A program made the position numbers and the translations under genes. Positions 24,404-38,900 of a stretch of DNA of 64,000 bases are shown piece after piece (the first letter of the stretch is position 1; each line of letters starts with the position of its first letter). Origin of the DNA: Gerris lacustris (taxonomy: Eukaryota > Arthropoda > Insecta > Hemiptera > Gerridae). The DNA lies in NCBI GenBank assembly GCA_951217055.1, contig OX578276.1, positions 69,944,144 through 70,008,143 of the forward strand, given 5' to 3'. The notes under the pieces are model-generated. The model worked only from the letters and a program-made list of their open reading frames with translations, did no database searches and was not told the origin of the DNA.

Positions 24404-24866
24404 GCACAACTACAGTGTGTACAGCGAGGTGCTGTACACACTGAAGAAATAAGTTTCATGAAACGTGAAACTTTAGTATCATGACACGCTTGATTTAAAA
24501 CATACAGAAAAGAGCACACTGCGTTTCTTGAAACTGTAGTTTCATTTGGTTTCATGAAACATGTTTCACGCAACCAAAAAGTCATGTACCACGCAATCAA
24601 AAAGTCAGACCAAGTGATTTCATGTTTATTGTTTTGCTTATCATTTCGGTTTTGTTTGGTGTCCAGTTGTTTGTGTCGTTGTTTATTTAAAATGAGTGCA
24701 TTAAGTAGCATTTAATTAATTGAATGTGATACATTGAATTAATACATCTTCGTCAGAGGACATGAAACTGTCAGAAAAAGGGTTCCTCTTTGTGCATTGA
24801 AACGCGAAACTGGTTTTATGAAATTGGTTTCATAAAACCAGTTTCTTCAGTGTGCAGTGCACAGTG
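24404..24866. mobile_element. Inverted-repeat element rich in GTTTCATGAAAC palindromes
   Basis: The left part, CAGTGTGTACAGC through ACACACTGAAGAAA, matches the inverse of the right end TTTCTTCAGTGTGCAGTGCA. The inside holds repeated copies of the palindrome GTTTCATGAAAC and variants. Possible degenerate 8-bp flanks TCTAGGCA and CCTAAGCA (6 of 8 match) would fit a hAT insertion. The exact ends are uncertain. Confidence 0.5.
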
Positions 24867-26531
24867 CCTAAGCATTGAGTTTTGTATAACGTTTCAACTC
24901 TCCACCTTAAAAACTGAGGGAGTTATGTGTGACACAGACATATAGATATCCAGCTAAAAACCAAACAAATTGCCATAAAAACACCAAAAATAGATAATTC
25001 TGTTGAAATCTCGGATCAGATTTTTTGGGAGAAAACGGTAAGGAAAAGTAGAAAATAGAAAAGGTTAAAAATTATCTACAAGAAACATACAAAGAGAAAA
25101 ATTTGTATAATTCACACAAACAATACAATATAAATGACTTTTGAAAGATGACAAGAATTATTTTGTTTTGTACGTACAATGCTTTACACTTACCCAAATT
25201 TGGTTAAAAGTTCCTAAAATAAGGAAATTATTGGGGAGAAAAAATTATACATAGACCAATAATTAAGAAAAGATTTTATGCACTGCCTCTTTTCTTATAT
25301 CATTTTGGAAATACAATAATAAATATCATAACCTAAAAGGTTGTTACAACTACTTTTCCACTTTTTTAGAGAGAGCAAGGATTTTATCTATTTAGTTGCA
25401 AATTTATTTTAGTTTTCAAAAAATGTTCCATAAGGAAAAGTAACTTCCATTAATTATAATTTTAAAAAAATACTAAAAATAATCAGTCATAACAATTTCA
25501 GTTAAATGGGATCGATTACCTTTTTTCTTATTTACACATTCATAGATACCTTAAATATTAAAATCAAATGAGTCATTGCATACTTTAAAAAAATCATTTA
25601 TTAAAAGACAAGGTAGTTAAGTTTGATATTATTTACATTTATCACAAAATGATAGCCAATAGAAAAACAATGAAATTTACTTAATCAGCAAAAAAGAAAT
25701 ATGTGTCTCCTCCAAAAGAAACTCTCTTGAACAAAGCAGGGTTTCAGCCTTGAAAGATCATTTTTAGTGACAATAATTTTAAATCTCAGTAACAATCGAA
25801 CTTCTATACCGGGTCTTTCTTAACTTGCCGGCATTGACAATAACCATCTTTGAAGTCGAATATAAGATACAACTTTACACACATCAGCATCTAAGAGAAA
25901 TCTATATTTAACCCTAATCAAATTAATAAACTCCATTTTTCAATTACTCAATTAAATTTTGCAACAAATAATGGGTAACATGGAAACTATTAGTTAAAAA
26001 TGTGAATAATTTGTTATTTACTTGTGTAATAAGAAGACAGCTTAATAAAATTAGGGTAATATAACAAAATTAAAGTTAAATTGTGTCAGGATATTTCGAA
26101 ATTTAATAAGGCAAATTTATTCCCAAGATTCCATGAATAAGATATGATTTACCCATTTGGGTTTCCAAGACAGTCTAAAGAATTAATTATAGTTAAAACT
26201 ATTCAACGTAAAGATTTTTTTTATATAAAATTGGATATTGTAGTTGTTATAAAAGCACTTCTTAAAGGAAGCAAAAAGAATAAAGATGCCTGAGTTGCAT
26301 GAATATCACACCCACCAATGAGAAATATACAAAGAAAAGATTTAGAAGCAAGCAATAAATGATACTTCAGAAACATAATCCTTATACAGTATACTTTTAT
26401 ATACATTTTATTATATAACCTATAATAATTCCCATCAATGACTAAAACTTTTTTTATTAAAGTTAGTATGTCCATCAAATATATTAAAATAAAAATCAAG
26501 TTTTGGAATGACACAAATAATTTACAAGCAA

Positions 26532-26911
26532 TTATCTGCCAGAAGATTGTGATAAATAGTCCAATGTTTCTTTAGCTAAATCAATAAAATTATTAAGTGA
26601 CTTGTTGGTGACGCTTGCACTGATATTTGAGGAATGTACAATTGGATCCATTATAATTAAGGAATAAATCTTTATATTCTTGTCATTATTAAGGTTACCT
26701 GTGGTTTGCTGTCTTCGGTTAGAATCAAATAAGATCTGCCGAGAAAACATTTCACCTGTGAAAGGATCAAGTACATTTTTCATAGGCATTACTTCTATGC
26801 AATATTTAAAGAATTCACTGAGAAGTTGAAATTTAGACATGGCACAAGTGGATTTTGGATTGTGAAATTGTAGTACTTCTCTCATGTCCAAGTTGAAGGC
26901 TATGCCTGCTT
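26532..26911 (-). CDS. Transferase exon 7: PAP-associated domain and C-terminus
   Basis: Acceptor GTTATAG gives the right phase and reads EAGIAFNLDMREVLQFH, then KFQLLSEFFKYCIEVM and FTGEMFSRQI. It ends DPIVHSSNISASVTNKSLNN and SQSSGR with TAA. 'LL..FFKY', 'DP....N...V' are PAP-associated-domain signatures. An upstream in-frame ATG at 26957 is in the intron. The acceptor is weak in pyrimidines, so the exact boundary is less certain than the others. Confidence 0.85.
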
Positions 26912-29900
26912 CTATAACATAACATATTGCTTCGTGATACATTAATCCATAATGCAATTAATAAAAAATTGGTCACAATTTGAAAATTTGGTTATATGCT
27001 CTATTAGGCATAAGGTTTAAGAATCTGGACAGTGCGTAATACTGGGAGGACACCATTACACTGTTTTTTGGGAGAGAGAGGGGGGAAATTAAAAAATAAA
27101 GACTGCCAGTGTCAAACAAAAGGTGAGTCATTTTCTATGGTTATTTGTATGCCGGATCAAATAAAAAGTCAATTGGACCAATACTTTCTGATAAAAGTTG
27201 ATTAAAAGAGAAAATATTTGATTAAATTATATTCCATTAATTAAGGGTTTACATAAATACTACACATGTTGTAATTTAAAAAAAAACATGCTATGGACAG
27301 TAAAACATGTGATTAATACAATATGAATGAGTTACAAACAGCTGGGTTATAACTAAATACATTCAAATAAACTGTTATTGAGTTTTTGGAATAAAAGTAT
27401 TACATACCAGGAAAAAAACATTGATTTTTCCCCAAATCATTTTGTAAGAAATTACTCTTTCTTTTAGTTGTTGCTATTTTACTTAATAACTATACAGCTT
27501 AGGGGAAAAAATGTATAGGTCATGAATTAAAAATGATAAAAGTCCTTGTGATATTATGTATATCTGTACAATTTAATACAATGTGATAAAACATTACAAA
27601 TTTTGGTGTTTGCTTGAAACAAAATGCTAACGATGAACAAATACATTGCTTATTTTTAAAATAAATGAAAATTAATCATCAAAAAGCTTAGAAAATTTAC
27701 TTTAAAAACATGTATCATATTTTTACTGGTTCTATTGAAAAGATAAGACCACGCTGGTCTGGACATCCAGTTAATCTAGACTGACCTTAATCATTTTCTA
27801 ATAATGTATAATCAATGCATTACTACGTTGAGATCAGTCTATCTAATCAGTCATTTTTATGATAAAAACATATATTTTTAATATTTACTGACATTTTAAA
27901 ACTGATTCCATTTAATCCGGGCTTTCAGTGACCTGGAGTGTACACCATCCCATCAAATCCAGATCAGCGAGACTTTACTGTACATACTTAATCTCATAGG
28001 AAAATTTCTTAGATTTGACTTATGTCCAATCATTATTCTTCATAAGTTGCATAGTTATCGAGTAAAATTGCAAAAACTTATTTTATTGCAAAATGTTTGG
28101 GGAAAAATTGATGTTTTTGCAAATACCTCTTTCAAACACATGACTTTGTTTCCCTTGTCAATACTAATTTATTTGAACTCATTTAATCCCCCCCCCCCCC
28201 CCCCAGCTGGTTAAAACTTATTTATATTGCAGTAGCTGAAGTACCCGGCATAGCCTTGGTGTTTACCCAAATTCAAAACATTGATGAATACAAAATAAAT
28301 AAATAATGTAAAATGTATATAAAAAACATCCGAATACTGAAAAATAAATGTATACTGAACATTGTGAAGTGAGAAAATAATGTTAAAATTATATAAATAG
28401 TACGTAAATCACCATAGCAGTAGTGATGTGGGCCGGGTATAAACCCAGCGGGTAGGGTAAATACCCAAAATGAGGGTATTTATGACAAATATTGATTTAA
28501 AAAGTGTTTTAAGAGGTTCTGAGCATTTTCTATACTCTATTGGCTTTGTGGTGACAGCTGACAAGGGTGACATAAAATAATTGATTGTTAATTTAATTTA
28601 TAAAAATAAATTAGTGTTCTTTTGATAGAGAATAGTGTTTCCATATTGGTGACCCCGAAACGAACCTAAAACCTACACTAAGAACTAGAAATGCAACCAC
28701 AACTTATACCAAACAACAATGACCCAGGTACCTCAACGTCAAATAATAATAATAATAATACTTTAGAAGAAGTTTCAAAATCTATAAAATTACCAACGTT
28801 TTGGAAAAATGATCCTGAAATTTGGTTCTCAACCGTAGAAGGACAGTTTGCTATAGCAAGAATCAGAGCAGACCAAACTAAATATAATTACATATTAAGT
28901 TCAATTGACTGCGAAATTTTAAGTAAAATCAGAGACATAATTTGCAATCCCCCTCTTGAGAACAAATTTGAAAACATTAAATCTGCCCTCATTAGACGTT
29001 ATGCTCTTTCTACCGAAGAACGACTGAAGAAAATCTTACATGGTATTGAACTAGGTGATAAGAAACCATCTGAACTATTAACTGAGATGCAAGGATTAGC
29101 TAGTGGAACAGACATGCACCAAAGTACATTAAAGATATTATGGCTCCAAGCTCTTACATCCCGAATTCAGACAATTTTAGCTGCCAGCAAAGAAGGAATG
29201 GAACAACTAGCTATATTAGCCGACGCAGTAGCAATTACCTTACAACCCGAAGTTAGTGAAACAACCGCTGCAGTAAAGCCAACACCCAGCACCTCTTTAA
29301 ACATGTCCAGTACCCAATCCCTAGAACAACTCCAGTATCAAGTCGAAGAATTAAGCAAAGCAGTTGAAGCTTTAACCACCGGCAAGTCATACAGGTATTT
29401 CCCTAACGCCAGATTTAGAAACAAAAGTGGGCAAACTAAACTAAATGTATGCCGTTTTCATAGTAGATTTGGAAGATTTGCTAAAAAAGTGTGAAGAACC
29501 ATGCAGTTTCAAACCGTTAAACTAAAATGCCTTCGTCCAGAGGCGGCTTACAACGAAGGCACAACTATTTCTTCACGCGGCTTGTTCATAGAAGATAAGA
29601 AATCTGGGTGCAGTTTTCTTATAGATACAGGAGCTGATGTGTCTGTCATACCTCCAAATAAGTACGATCGTTTTTATGGAAACACAAACCATACACCGAA
29701 ATATTCTCTTTTCGCAGCTAATGGGTCAAACATCCCTACCTAGGGCTCAAAGTCTGTCAAACTTGATCTAGGCCTAAACCGATGTTTTTCTTGGAATTTC
29801 ATAGTGGCAGCTGTATCAAAACCAATAATCGGAGCAGACTTACTTAATCAATTATTTTATGTCACCCTTGTCAGCTGTCACCACAGTACCCCCCCCCCCC

Positions 29901-32900
29901 CCCCCCCCCCCCCCCCCTGCAGTGCTAACGTCGGGTCTGCAATACCATATGCAGGTTTAATCCTCCCCAGCGTTATCCAGCTTTCCTTTCCTGACTTCAA
30001 GATTTTGAACGCTTGTGCTCCTCTCTCAACTACCTTATACTGTCCTTCGTAAGGTGCTTGTAGAGGTGTTTACAGAGTCTGTGCGAATAAACACGTGGCT
30101 ATAAAAATAAATTAGTGTTCTTTTGATAGAGAATAGTTTAGCTCACTTAATTCCTAAAAAATCGTCTTCAAAAATACCCAGTGTACGGGTATTTATTATT
30201 TCTAAGTATATTAATTAATATCTGCTATACAGATTCAATGATTTCAAAATGAATGCTTATTGCTTATGTTGAAGGTCTGTGCAATGAAAACACAACCATT
30301 TTGAAGGAAAAGCACAGGATTATTATTTTGAAAATTAGGTTATGCATTCGTATATTATGCAGGCATGCAGGCCTAAATATAAATTCATGTTTGTCTAAAA
30401 TGTGTAAATAATATGAACACACATTATTATTAATTGGCATATTTTTATACCCTTGTTACTCAATTCTTATACTGTATGTGTATATGCTATTGCTATAAAT
30501 ATCTGACAATCAGAAATATCACGTGTACAGAGTTAAGACCTACGCCTAACGGCCGAATTCCTACACTACATGATTTAAACTGGTATAAGGTTTCTATTTA
30601 GGTTTATTAATATTATAGTCCAGGAGATAGCGTGCAAAAAAGTGTCTGACTAACATCAAGCTAGAATTTTGTGTATAAGTAAATGTTTTGGTGCCTTTTA
30701 AGAATATGTGGTCAGCTAAGTTCATGAGCGGGACGTAGTTTGGCAGTAGGCATTTGAAAAAAACAAACCAGTGGAGAGCAGCCATGTCACGTCCTTTTTT
30801 GTGAACAATGAGATTTTTAAGATCCTGAGTAGGGTTGGGATATCGAAAGAAAATATCGATATTTTCAATATATCGACATAGAGTGGTTCAACATCGATAT
30901 TAGTAAAAATATGGAAAGACAATTTCGATATTTCCTAAAGTTTCGAGTTGTCCTACCTATCGAGTTTTTCCTACTGAGCAAAAAACAAAAAAAAGGTCGC
31001 CCGGCCAATTTTTCCCCTGCTGAGCAATAGAAAAGAGAAAAAAAGGTCACTGACTTCCGATTTTCGATATTTTAAAAAAATATCGATGTTGCCGATAAAT
31101 CGAAAGATCAATATAGATATAAATATCAATATTTTTTGGCCCGATATATCGATATATCGGAATCGAAGTCCCAACCCTAATCCTGAGTACTAACTTAGTT
31201 AGTAAACCAAAAATCAAGTTGATAATAGTCTATAACTTAATAGGTGACCTCTTTGATTTGGAGTAGTATTTGACTAACTAACCTATTAAGTGACGAACTA
31301 TCATCAACTTGATTTTTGGTCTACTAACTAATTTCATACTCCAGGATCATGAAAATCACATTGTCCATCATAAAGGGTGTGATGTGGGCCGGTCTCCACC
31401 GGCCACATTACCGATTGTCCCGCCAACGAACTTAGCCGACCACATAATATGTGTTTATTTTATTTATTTATTTTTTTATTTTTTTTGTTTACAATGATGA
31501 CAGACAATTAGTCCAAAATATCACAGTCAATACAAAAATAATGAAGAGGTATACAAAAGGATTAAAAACTTCTTAAATGCCATCAAAACGTTTACTTATA
31601 CACAAATTTCTAGCTTGATGTTAGTTGGACACTTTTTAGCACGCTATTCCTGGACTATTATTCTAATTATTGAGATATACTATTACTTAATAACTACTTG
31701 AACTCTTTCATAATATATTAATTTACAATTAATAAGTTTGAAATTGAACTCATAGCAGTCATAACTTTAAAAATTATCATAAATACCAGGGCATTTACCC
31801 GGGTAGCAGTAGTAGTCTAGTACTTTCTACTAGAACGGGTAGGATGAACCACTTGTTCGAACCTTGCAATTAGGCCATCACTTAGGCCCTTTTTACGCCC
31901 CGCGGTAGAGAGTTCCAGCCACTTCACACATCATGCCTCTGTACATAGTACCGCCGAAGCGAGTATGATGTGATCAATAGTGAGCCATATAAATCAGAGT
32001 GTCACGGCGAGGAATCGAACCCCATCTCGTTCCCACTCATGATTCAGTGATGGCCGAGCAGACGTGGTTTAACCCACACGGCCACGCTGGCTCTCATTTT
32101 TTTTATTTACCCAGGGTATTTACCCACAGTTTTAAATACCCGGGTATTTTACATCACTACATACAAGTCATATAATAGTAATACGTATATTATTTTAACG
32201 ATTATCCGGTATGTGTGGTATCTTAGTCCTAATTGTATAGTTGTTTGAACTGCCTTTTTTTTGTTTTTTTTTTCAAACCGGGAAATCTTAATCCCAGAGA
32301 CATAGACCACCAGATGGGTCCTTTGAACAAACCCGGGTTGCAGAAGGTTTTCCCTCTATTAATCCATAGACTATCTACTCCTTCAACATTCTGATGCCTT
32401 GGCAAAATGCTATCATCTTTTTGATGGTTATTTTTCTCAGCTCCCTGACAGGAACAGTTGCCTCACCGAAGATCAGCCATCTGTGATTTAGCAGCCCGGG
32501 GCAGCGGTTAATTAGATGTAAAGGAGTTTCTTCATCCTCCCCGACAGCCTGCAGATTGGTTGGTCAGCCAATCTAAGTAGCTGTAGATGCCTATTTAATC
32601 GGGAGTGACCTGTTAGAAACCCTGTCAATGTGTGGCAAGATTTCTTATTTAGACTCAATATGCTTTTAGCGAGTCTTGAAGAGGGTTCACTTATAAATAA
32701 TTTGGATTGTCTCATCCTGGGTGACTCGTCCCAGGTTTTCTGAAATTCTCTGACCAAGGAGACTTTCAGTGCTGTATCGCTGCCTGACTGTCGGAACAGA
32801 TATATATCTGTTTATCTTGTTCATGCATGTTACTCATAGTCTTAGCACATGCAAGGATAACATATATTTCTGCCTGAAACACTGTAGCATGTTTTCCTAG

Positions 32901-35900
32901 ACTTATACTCTCCTCATAGCTGGGGTCTTTACAGTAGATCCCAGCTCCTGACAACTCCTCTATTCGTGATCCGTCCGTATACCACAAGTCTTTTCCCGTG
33001 ATAGAAATGTTTGTCCTGTTTTCCTCCAATTTAAGAACTCCAAGAGTTTTTAAATTGCAATCTTGCAAAAATCTTGAATCATTAATGCCATAGGACATCT
33101 ATCTGCCAAAAGATCACATGCCGTTGCATGGCCTCTGTGGCTATTATAGCCGCACCACAGGCCGATTCAGTGAAGCCGATATGAGGCCATCATGGCCTCG
33201 TTGAGGTGAGAGCCTTTGTTGAGTTTGCTTTCTAGGTGACTAGCTCAGGTAAGTTTCTTATCTAAAATAACTCCAAGGTACTTGCCTGTATCAGACAGCT
33301 CTAGACTCTTTCCTCCCAGATACAGTGTCCGAGCACCGTTTGGACTGCCTTGCTATCTTTTCTTTCCCATACCTATATTTCTACTCTTTAAGAATAGACT
33401 TTCGTCCTAAAAATCTTCCAGAAGTTTCAAGAGGTTTTGAGCAGAACTTAACTACCTTCTAACCTCTAAAATTTTCAAATCTATAGCCTCTGTTCCTTCC
33501 CCCTCCCCAATTTCCCCTCTAGAAGTAAAATCTTGTTTATGTTCTGAGGAGTAGCCTTTTCTAATATGTAAACTTCCAAGTAAGAAGGGTTCAGGCTGGG
33601 CTTGATCACCTTCTTTTTTACTCCCCCCATTGATTATATCCCTTAGAGGTCAGATTTCAATTTTTTTTAAGTCATAATAAGCAAGTTACTTGTAAATATG
33701 GTTCTGAAGAAAAAGCCACTTAATAAATTTAATTACATGAAAAATATGCGCCATCTTGAAATGAAATACCGGATAAAAAATGTTTGCGTAGTGGATCTCT
33801 AAATCATTAAAAGAAACATACCGTAAAATCTTCTATATACAAGCAGGCTTAATTTAGAGCTGAAATTTCAGGGAAATTATAAATTTGCATATGATAATCC
33901 TCCGAAATTCAGAGATTATTTTTTGCTTATACTTTTTTTTCTTGTAAAACAGATTTCAGTATTTCTTTTATTTTTATTTAGATATTTTTAAGAGGAAAAA
34001 ACAAGTATTCAGATTTAGCAGGTATTTATTATAAAACCCTCCTTGATCCATAGGATAATTAAAAATTAATCCTATTTATGAGAGGAATATAGTAATGCAT
34101 TTGATTACAATAATTCGTAAAAAGCGGGCCTTTGAAGACAACATTAAAATTTCATTTGTTTAATAAAAATAGTTATCGGTAATCAGAGGAATTTTAAAAT
34201 GTCAAATCAAAGTTTTTAGTGAATTTCCGAAGAAAAAAGTAAAGATTTTATAATTCCACGCAAATAAGAGTGTCATAATAAACACACAATAATTATTTAA
34301 GTGGCTTAATATGATTATTTAAGATTAAAATAAAATAGAAATAATAAGATGAAATCAGGTGTGAAGAGTAATTTCTTTTGTTCAAAGAAACATTTACATC
34401 CATATTTTTTACATGCAGACATGCAGTGAAGAAAGTAGGTAGTATTATGGATATTTTTCAATTATCTACTTTAATGAAGGTGGAAAAATCCATAGGTATA
34501 ACTCACAACTAGTGTGTTTCTCTTGGAAAAAATACACAGACTAAGTACTCAAATTTACCAAAGAAGAGTAAAAACTCAAGAGATTTGTAATTGTATTAAA
34601 ATATAGTTTTACTTTTAATAAAATTGTTCAAATTGCTAGTTGAACAAAGAAGACTATTTTAGTAGAAAATTAAAATGTCTTAAGTTATAAAATAGCTACA
34701 AAGTCAGCACGAAAACAAAATATCTACTTAAGTAAACAAGCCACAAAATGTTAATATTAACTTTAAATGAAACAAACTCAAAAATTCCACTAATATTGTT
34801 TTCTATTTCAAAAGGTTTTGTGTAGTTTACTCATAGTGAAGAAACACAAAAGTAGAAATTTACCAGTTTATAGAAAAACCACAATAAAAAAACTGGTTTT
34901 GAACTCTTACATTATGGTTCCTTACTGAACTGATACCCCAACAGTTCACTAAAGATGCTAAATCAACTATGTGTATACTGACCCTCTGAATATAAAAAAT
35001 TCCTTGGATGGGGATTAGGAGGGAGTTGTGTAAGAAGTTGTACATTTGGCACTAGAAATATCTGCTTCTGCATCAGGAAGAACAGGACCAGCCAAGCCAA
35101 ACCATAACTGGTGAAAAAATGTGATCCAGTGATGAGGTTCATTGATGCCCACATCTTTACTATAACTATGAGCCACTTAACTCTCTCGTCCATGTCCAGA
35201 TAAAACCTGTAAAACGAAATATTTCTAAAAGATTCAAAATCGCACAAAGAGTTCTTTAACTTGGACCTGTTGAAATGAAGAGAGAGAAGGGGTATCCCAA
35301 CATAAAAAGATCTTAATTCTTAAATCAATCCTTAAACCCACTTGGACCTATGGAATTGAGCTCTGGCTCCAAATGATAACTTAATAGTTCAAGCTGTAGC
35401 ACCAAGTGCTCAAATCAAAGATCCTTAAAAGGGCCTCCAGCATAACAGATTCTTTAAACCTCCCAATCGCAACTTCGGAACAATATGGAATTCCAAGAAA
35501 CCCTAAATCACCATCCCAATCCTTAAGTTATAACCATGACAAATTTTATTTATTTACAAGCTGTATACCCTTGCTTGCTGGGGTACGTGTTGTATTAAAG
35601 TTCCATGTGTTTGGACTGTCTTTACATCTCCTCTCTTTAGCATACCTATATTTTTACTTAGCAGGAATGGACTTCTGTCTTAAGAATCTTCTAGAAGCTT
35701 TAAGAGTTTTTAAGGACATTTTAAACACCCCTTCATATTCTAAGGAGTAGCTTTTATAGAAATGTAAACTTTCTTGTAAGAATGGTTCAGGCTGGGCTTT
35801 TTCACCCTTTTTTATTAGTAAAGATTAGTGTCAATATACAAATTAACATACTTACCATTTAAACAATAGTAAAGATTAAAATGTACCTTAGTAATTGAGA

Positions 35901-38900
35901 ATTGATGACACCAGTCACATTATTCAAGGAAATATCACACATTGTTTGAGTCTTCAGATGTAAAAGTTTTATTACTGGTACTTTAGCCCAAGGAATAATG
36001 TGTTTCACAATAAACCACGGAGAATGATTAAAGCACCTGTCACATATAGCTCTAACTGAAGAGGATTCTCCTGAAAATATTATTAATAATACAAATTACA
36101 TAAAAAAACAAAAAAAACATTAATTTAGAAACTTAAATAAATAAATATTAAGCTTTTACATTCAAAGTATGCAAAATGGGAGCTCTTTTAATAGTTTCTT
36201 CGGGCCAAGACAAAAATTTAATAGGGCTTTATCTATTTTTTGTTGCATTTAATCATAATATGATTTAAATCAAATTATAATTATTATTAACTACGGGAAA
36301 CAGACAGAGAAAAATAGACTCCAGCGCCGGGATTTGAACCACGGGCCTCTATATTTCCAGTATAGCGCTCTAACCAACTGTGGTTCAAATCCCGGTGCTG
36401 GAGTCTATTTTTCTCTGTCTGTTTCCTGTAGTTAATAATAATTATAATTTGATTTAAATTAAAATTTAATCTTTCTGTAGTATGAATACTACCAAAATCG
36501 TAAAATAGGAATTCATAATGTGATTTGAAATTAAGTATTTTTTCCACCCAATAACACATATTTTATTATAACTATAATGATATCCATTTGAGTACTGAGG
36601 TAGGAATGGAAGCTAGTGCATTACAGACTGGGTCGTTTTTTCAGACTGGCCTCCCTGATTCTGAGTCATTTCTAGAGATGTGCTTTATTTAACGTAATAG
36701 GTAAAATAATAGGGTTCCAACTGTGTCACCTATTACTGATGTTACAGTGACTTGGTTAAAGCTATTAAATTTGTCACTGGTTACGGAACGGCCCCTAAAT
36801 ATTTTTTAGGTAGGTGTAGGTTAGGTAGTAAGTAGTAGGGTGGTAGTAGGGGGGGAAGGTTCCTTTTCCTACATGTAAGCCTTTGGCCTGTACCCTTTTC
36901 TACTTAGCAGAAAGCCCTCTCTCTACCTGGTTTCGTTCCACGCAGTGACAAGTGACAAGGGATAAGATATAATAAATATTAAATATGACGTTTTGAATAC
37001 TGGAACTGGAGGTTCCAATACCTATTACTTTATTATTAGGTGACAAAGTAACGAAAAGAATGTCCTAATACCTAATACCCAGACTAATACTAATACCTGC
37101 TTCGTAAAATATTAAATATGATGTTTTGAATACTGGAAGTTCCAATACCTATTATTTTATTAATAGGTGACAATGTGACAATGTAACGGAAAGAAAGCCC
37201 TAATACCTGCTTTGTTCCTTGAGGGCACCCTGGCCAGCCCAGTTACAGTGACAAGATTTAATGTTTTTTTTAAACACCTGAACCAATACTCTATACCTTG
37301 AAATATCGGGCTCTCATCGGCCACCATTTTTTAATATTTTCTCGTGCTGATTTAACTCTTCTCTCAACTCGACTTGTCCGTTACTTATACTGTAAAAATC
37401 TCGCATATAATACGCACTTTTTTCTAAAATCGGGGTGCGTATTATACACGAGTGAAAAAACCAAAAACTTATTTACGACTTAAATTTTACCTCAATAGTT
37501 AAAAAACAGCTATTACAAGAGTATATATAAATTACACATATTAAAACACATAAACGTAAATATACCTTCTTTTTTTTGACAAAAACTGATTTTATATATT
37601 TTATCGTATTTATTTTGGTTACCTACTTATCTATTTTTTTTTTATACAGATAGACTTGTTATCAACAAAGTTATGTTATTTTATTTCGGTAATTGATTCG
37701 AGTAATTGATAAAAGTAGATGGACAATAATTTTTATTCTTATCTCCACACCGGCACTGCCGCGGCTTTATTACAAACGACTGAATTCAAAGCGGCGTGGC
37801 AGTAGGTTTCTGGTTTGCAAAGGTTTTAAACTTATACTTTAAGAAATGACTGTAGTCTCGCGTTCGAGGATAGTTGTCATATAGCTGTAGTTAAAAAGCT
37901 TTGCTTAAATAAAAATATAAAAATAAATATTTGACATTACTTGAGCAATGCGCACAATTAATTTATTTTAACTTGGTGCGTGTTATATAAACAAATTTTT
38001 ATTGATTTAATAATAATAATCTTTGTATCTAAAATATCTTTATAAATCTATCTTAAATAGTATCTTAATATCTTGATAAATAAATCTTTGAAATCAATAT
38101 ACATTGTGATGATACGTATTAGTTTTTATTTAATTTAATACTCATTTTTGCTATATTCATGTATTATTAACCAATACAATGTGGAGTGAATTATATTTTG
38201 TATTAGGTTTTAATGATAAAATAAATAAAAGATATGGGTATAAGTTACGGCGTTGAGAGGAGTTAAATCAGCACAGGAAAATATTGAAAAATAAAAATGG
38301 TGGACGATAAGAGCCTGATATTACCAGGTATATTCAATATTTATTCGAGGTTCAGATTCAAGTGTTTAAAACTATTAAATCTTATCACTGTCACGGGTCT
38401 GGTCAAGGATCCTTTAGAGGAACGTTGCAGGTAGCAGAAATTTTTTTCAGTGACAGTGACATTGTCACCTATTAAAAAAATAATAGGTATTGGTACCTAA
38501 TACCAGATCTGGAACGAATCCTTAGAGGAACGTTGCAGGTAGCAGACATTTTTTTCAGTGACAGTGACATTGTCACCTATTAAAAAAATAATAGGTATTG
38601 GTACCTATTACCAGGTCGGAGCTGGAACGGTGTCACCTATTACTCAGATTTAATAGTTTAGCCCATCCCTAGTCATTTCTACCTCCACACAAAACAATCC
38701 ATTCTTCAACGCTTTCTAAACATTTATTTTATATCTCCTACTTTTTTCATCATATTAGGATAATTCATGTTTTATTACTTTTGTACATTTATCTATATTT
38801 ATTTTTTATTTATAATAAATTGAGTCACCCACCCTGCTGGCAACCCCCAGATTACTCTATCACTAGAAATACAAAAAACCCCAGCAACACCTAGTGAGCA

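Larger units (their letters stand above)
20866..26531. other. Intergenic region between Appl and the minus-strand transferase gene
   Basis: Very AT-rich, with an (AT)n microsatellite at about 22497-22563 and many AATAAA-like words. An inverted-repeat element sits near 24404-24866. Short ORFs here have no recognisable motif. The two genes converge on this region. Confidence 0.5.
28600..30138 (+). mobile_element. Decayed Ty3/Gypsy LTR retroelement
   Basis: A 30-bp word AAATTAGTGTTCTTTTGATA... with the following GAGAATAGT occurs at about 28604-28636 and again at about 30104-30136, marking remnants of the two LTRs. TGGTGACCCCGA at 28647-28658 is a candidate primer-binding site, complementary to the tRNA-Trp 3' end. 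Only gag and part of protease lie between. Reverse transcriptase and integrase are absent. Confidence 0.7.
28421..32159. mobile_element. Composite hAT-like element holding other transposons
   Basis: Left end TAGTGATGTGGGCCGGGTAT and right end ...CGGGTATTTTACATCACTA are inverted, and both are followed inward by repeated GGGTA/TACCC words. Flanks CATAGCAG (28413-28420) and CATACAAG (32160-32167) agree at 6 of 8 positions, as in an old hAT target duplication. Inside lie a decayed Ty3/Gypsy element, inverted arms with a nested hAT MITE, and a SINE. The outer unit is inferred; it could be two partial copies in opposite orientation. Confidence 0.5.

Noticed and set aside
26221..26514. 97-residue minus-strand ORF just downstream of the transferase stop
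   Set aside because: No motif; lies in the probable 3'UTR or downstream DNA.
34860..35045. 61-residue ORF overlapping transferase exon 6
   Set aside because: Different frame from the supported exon; a shadow.
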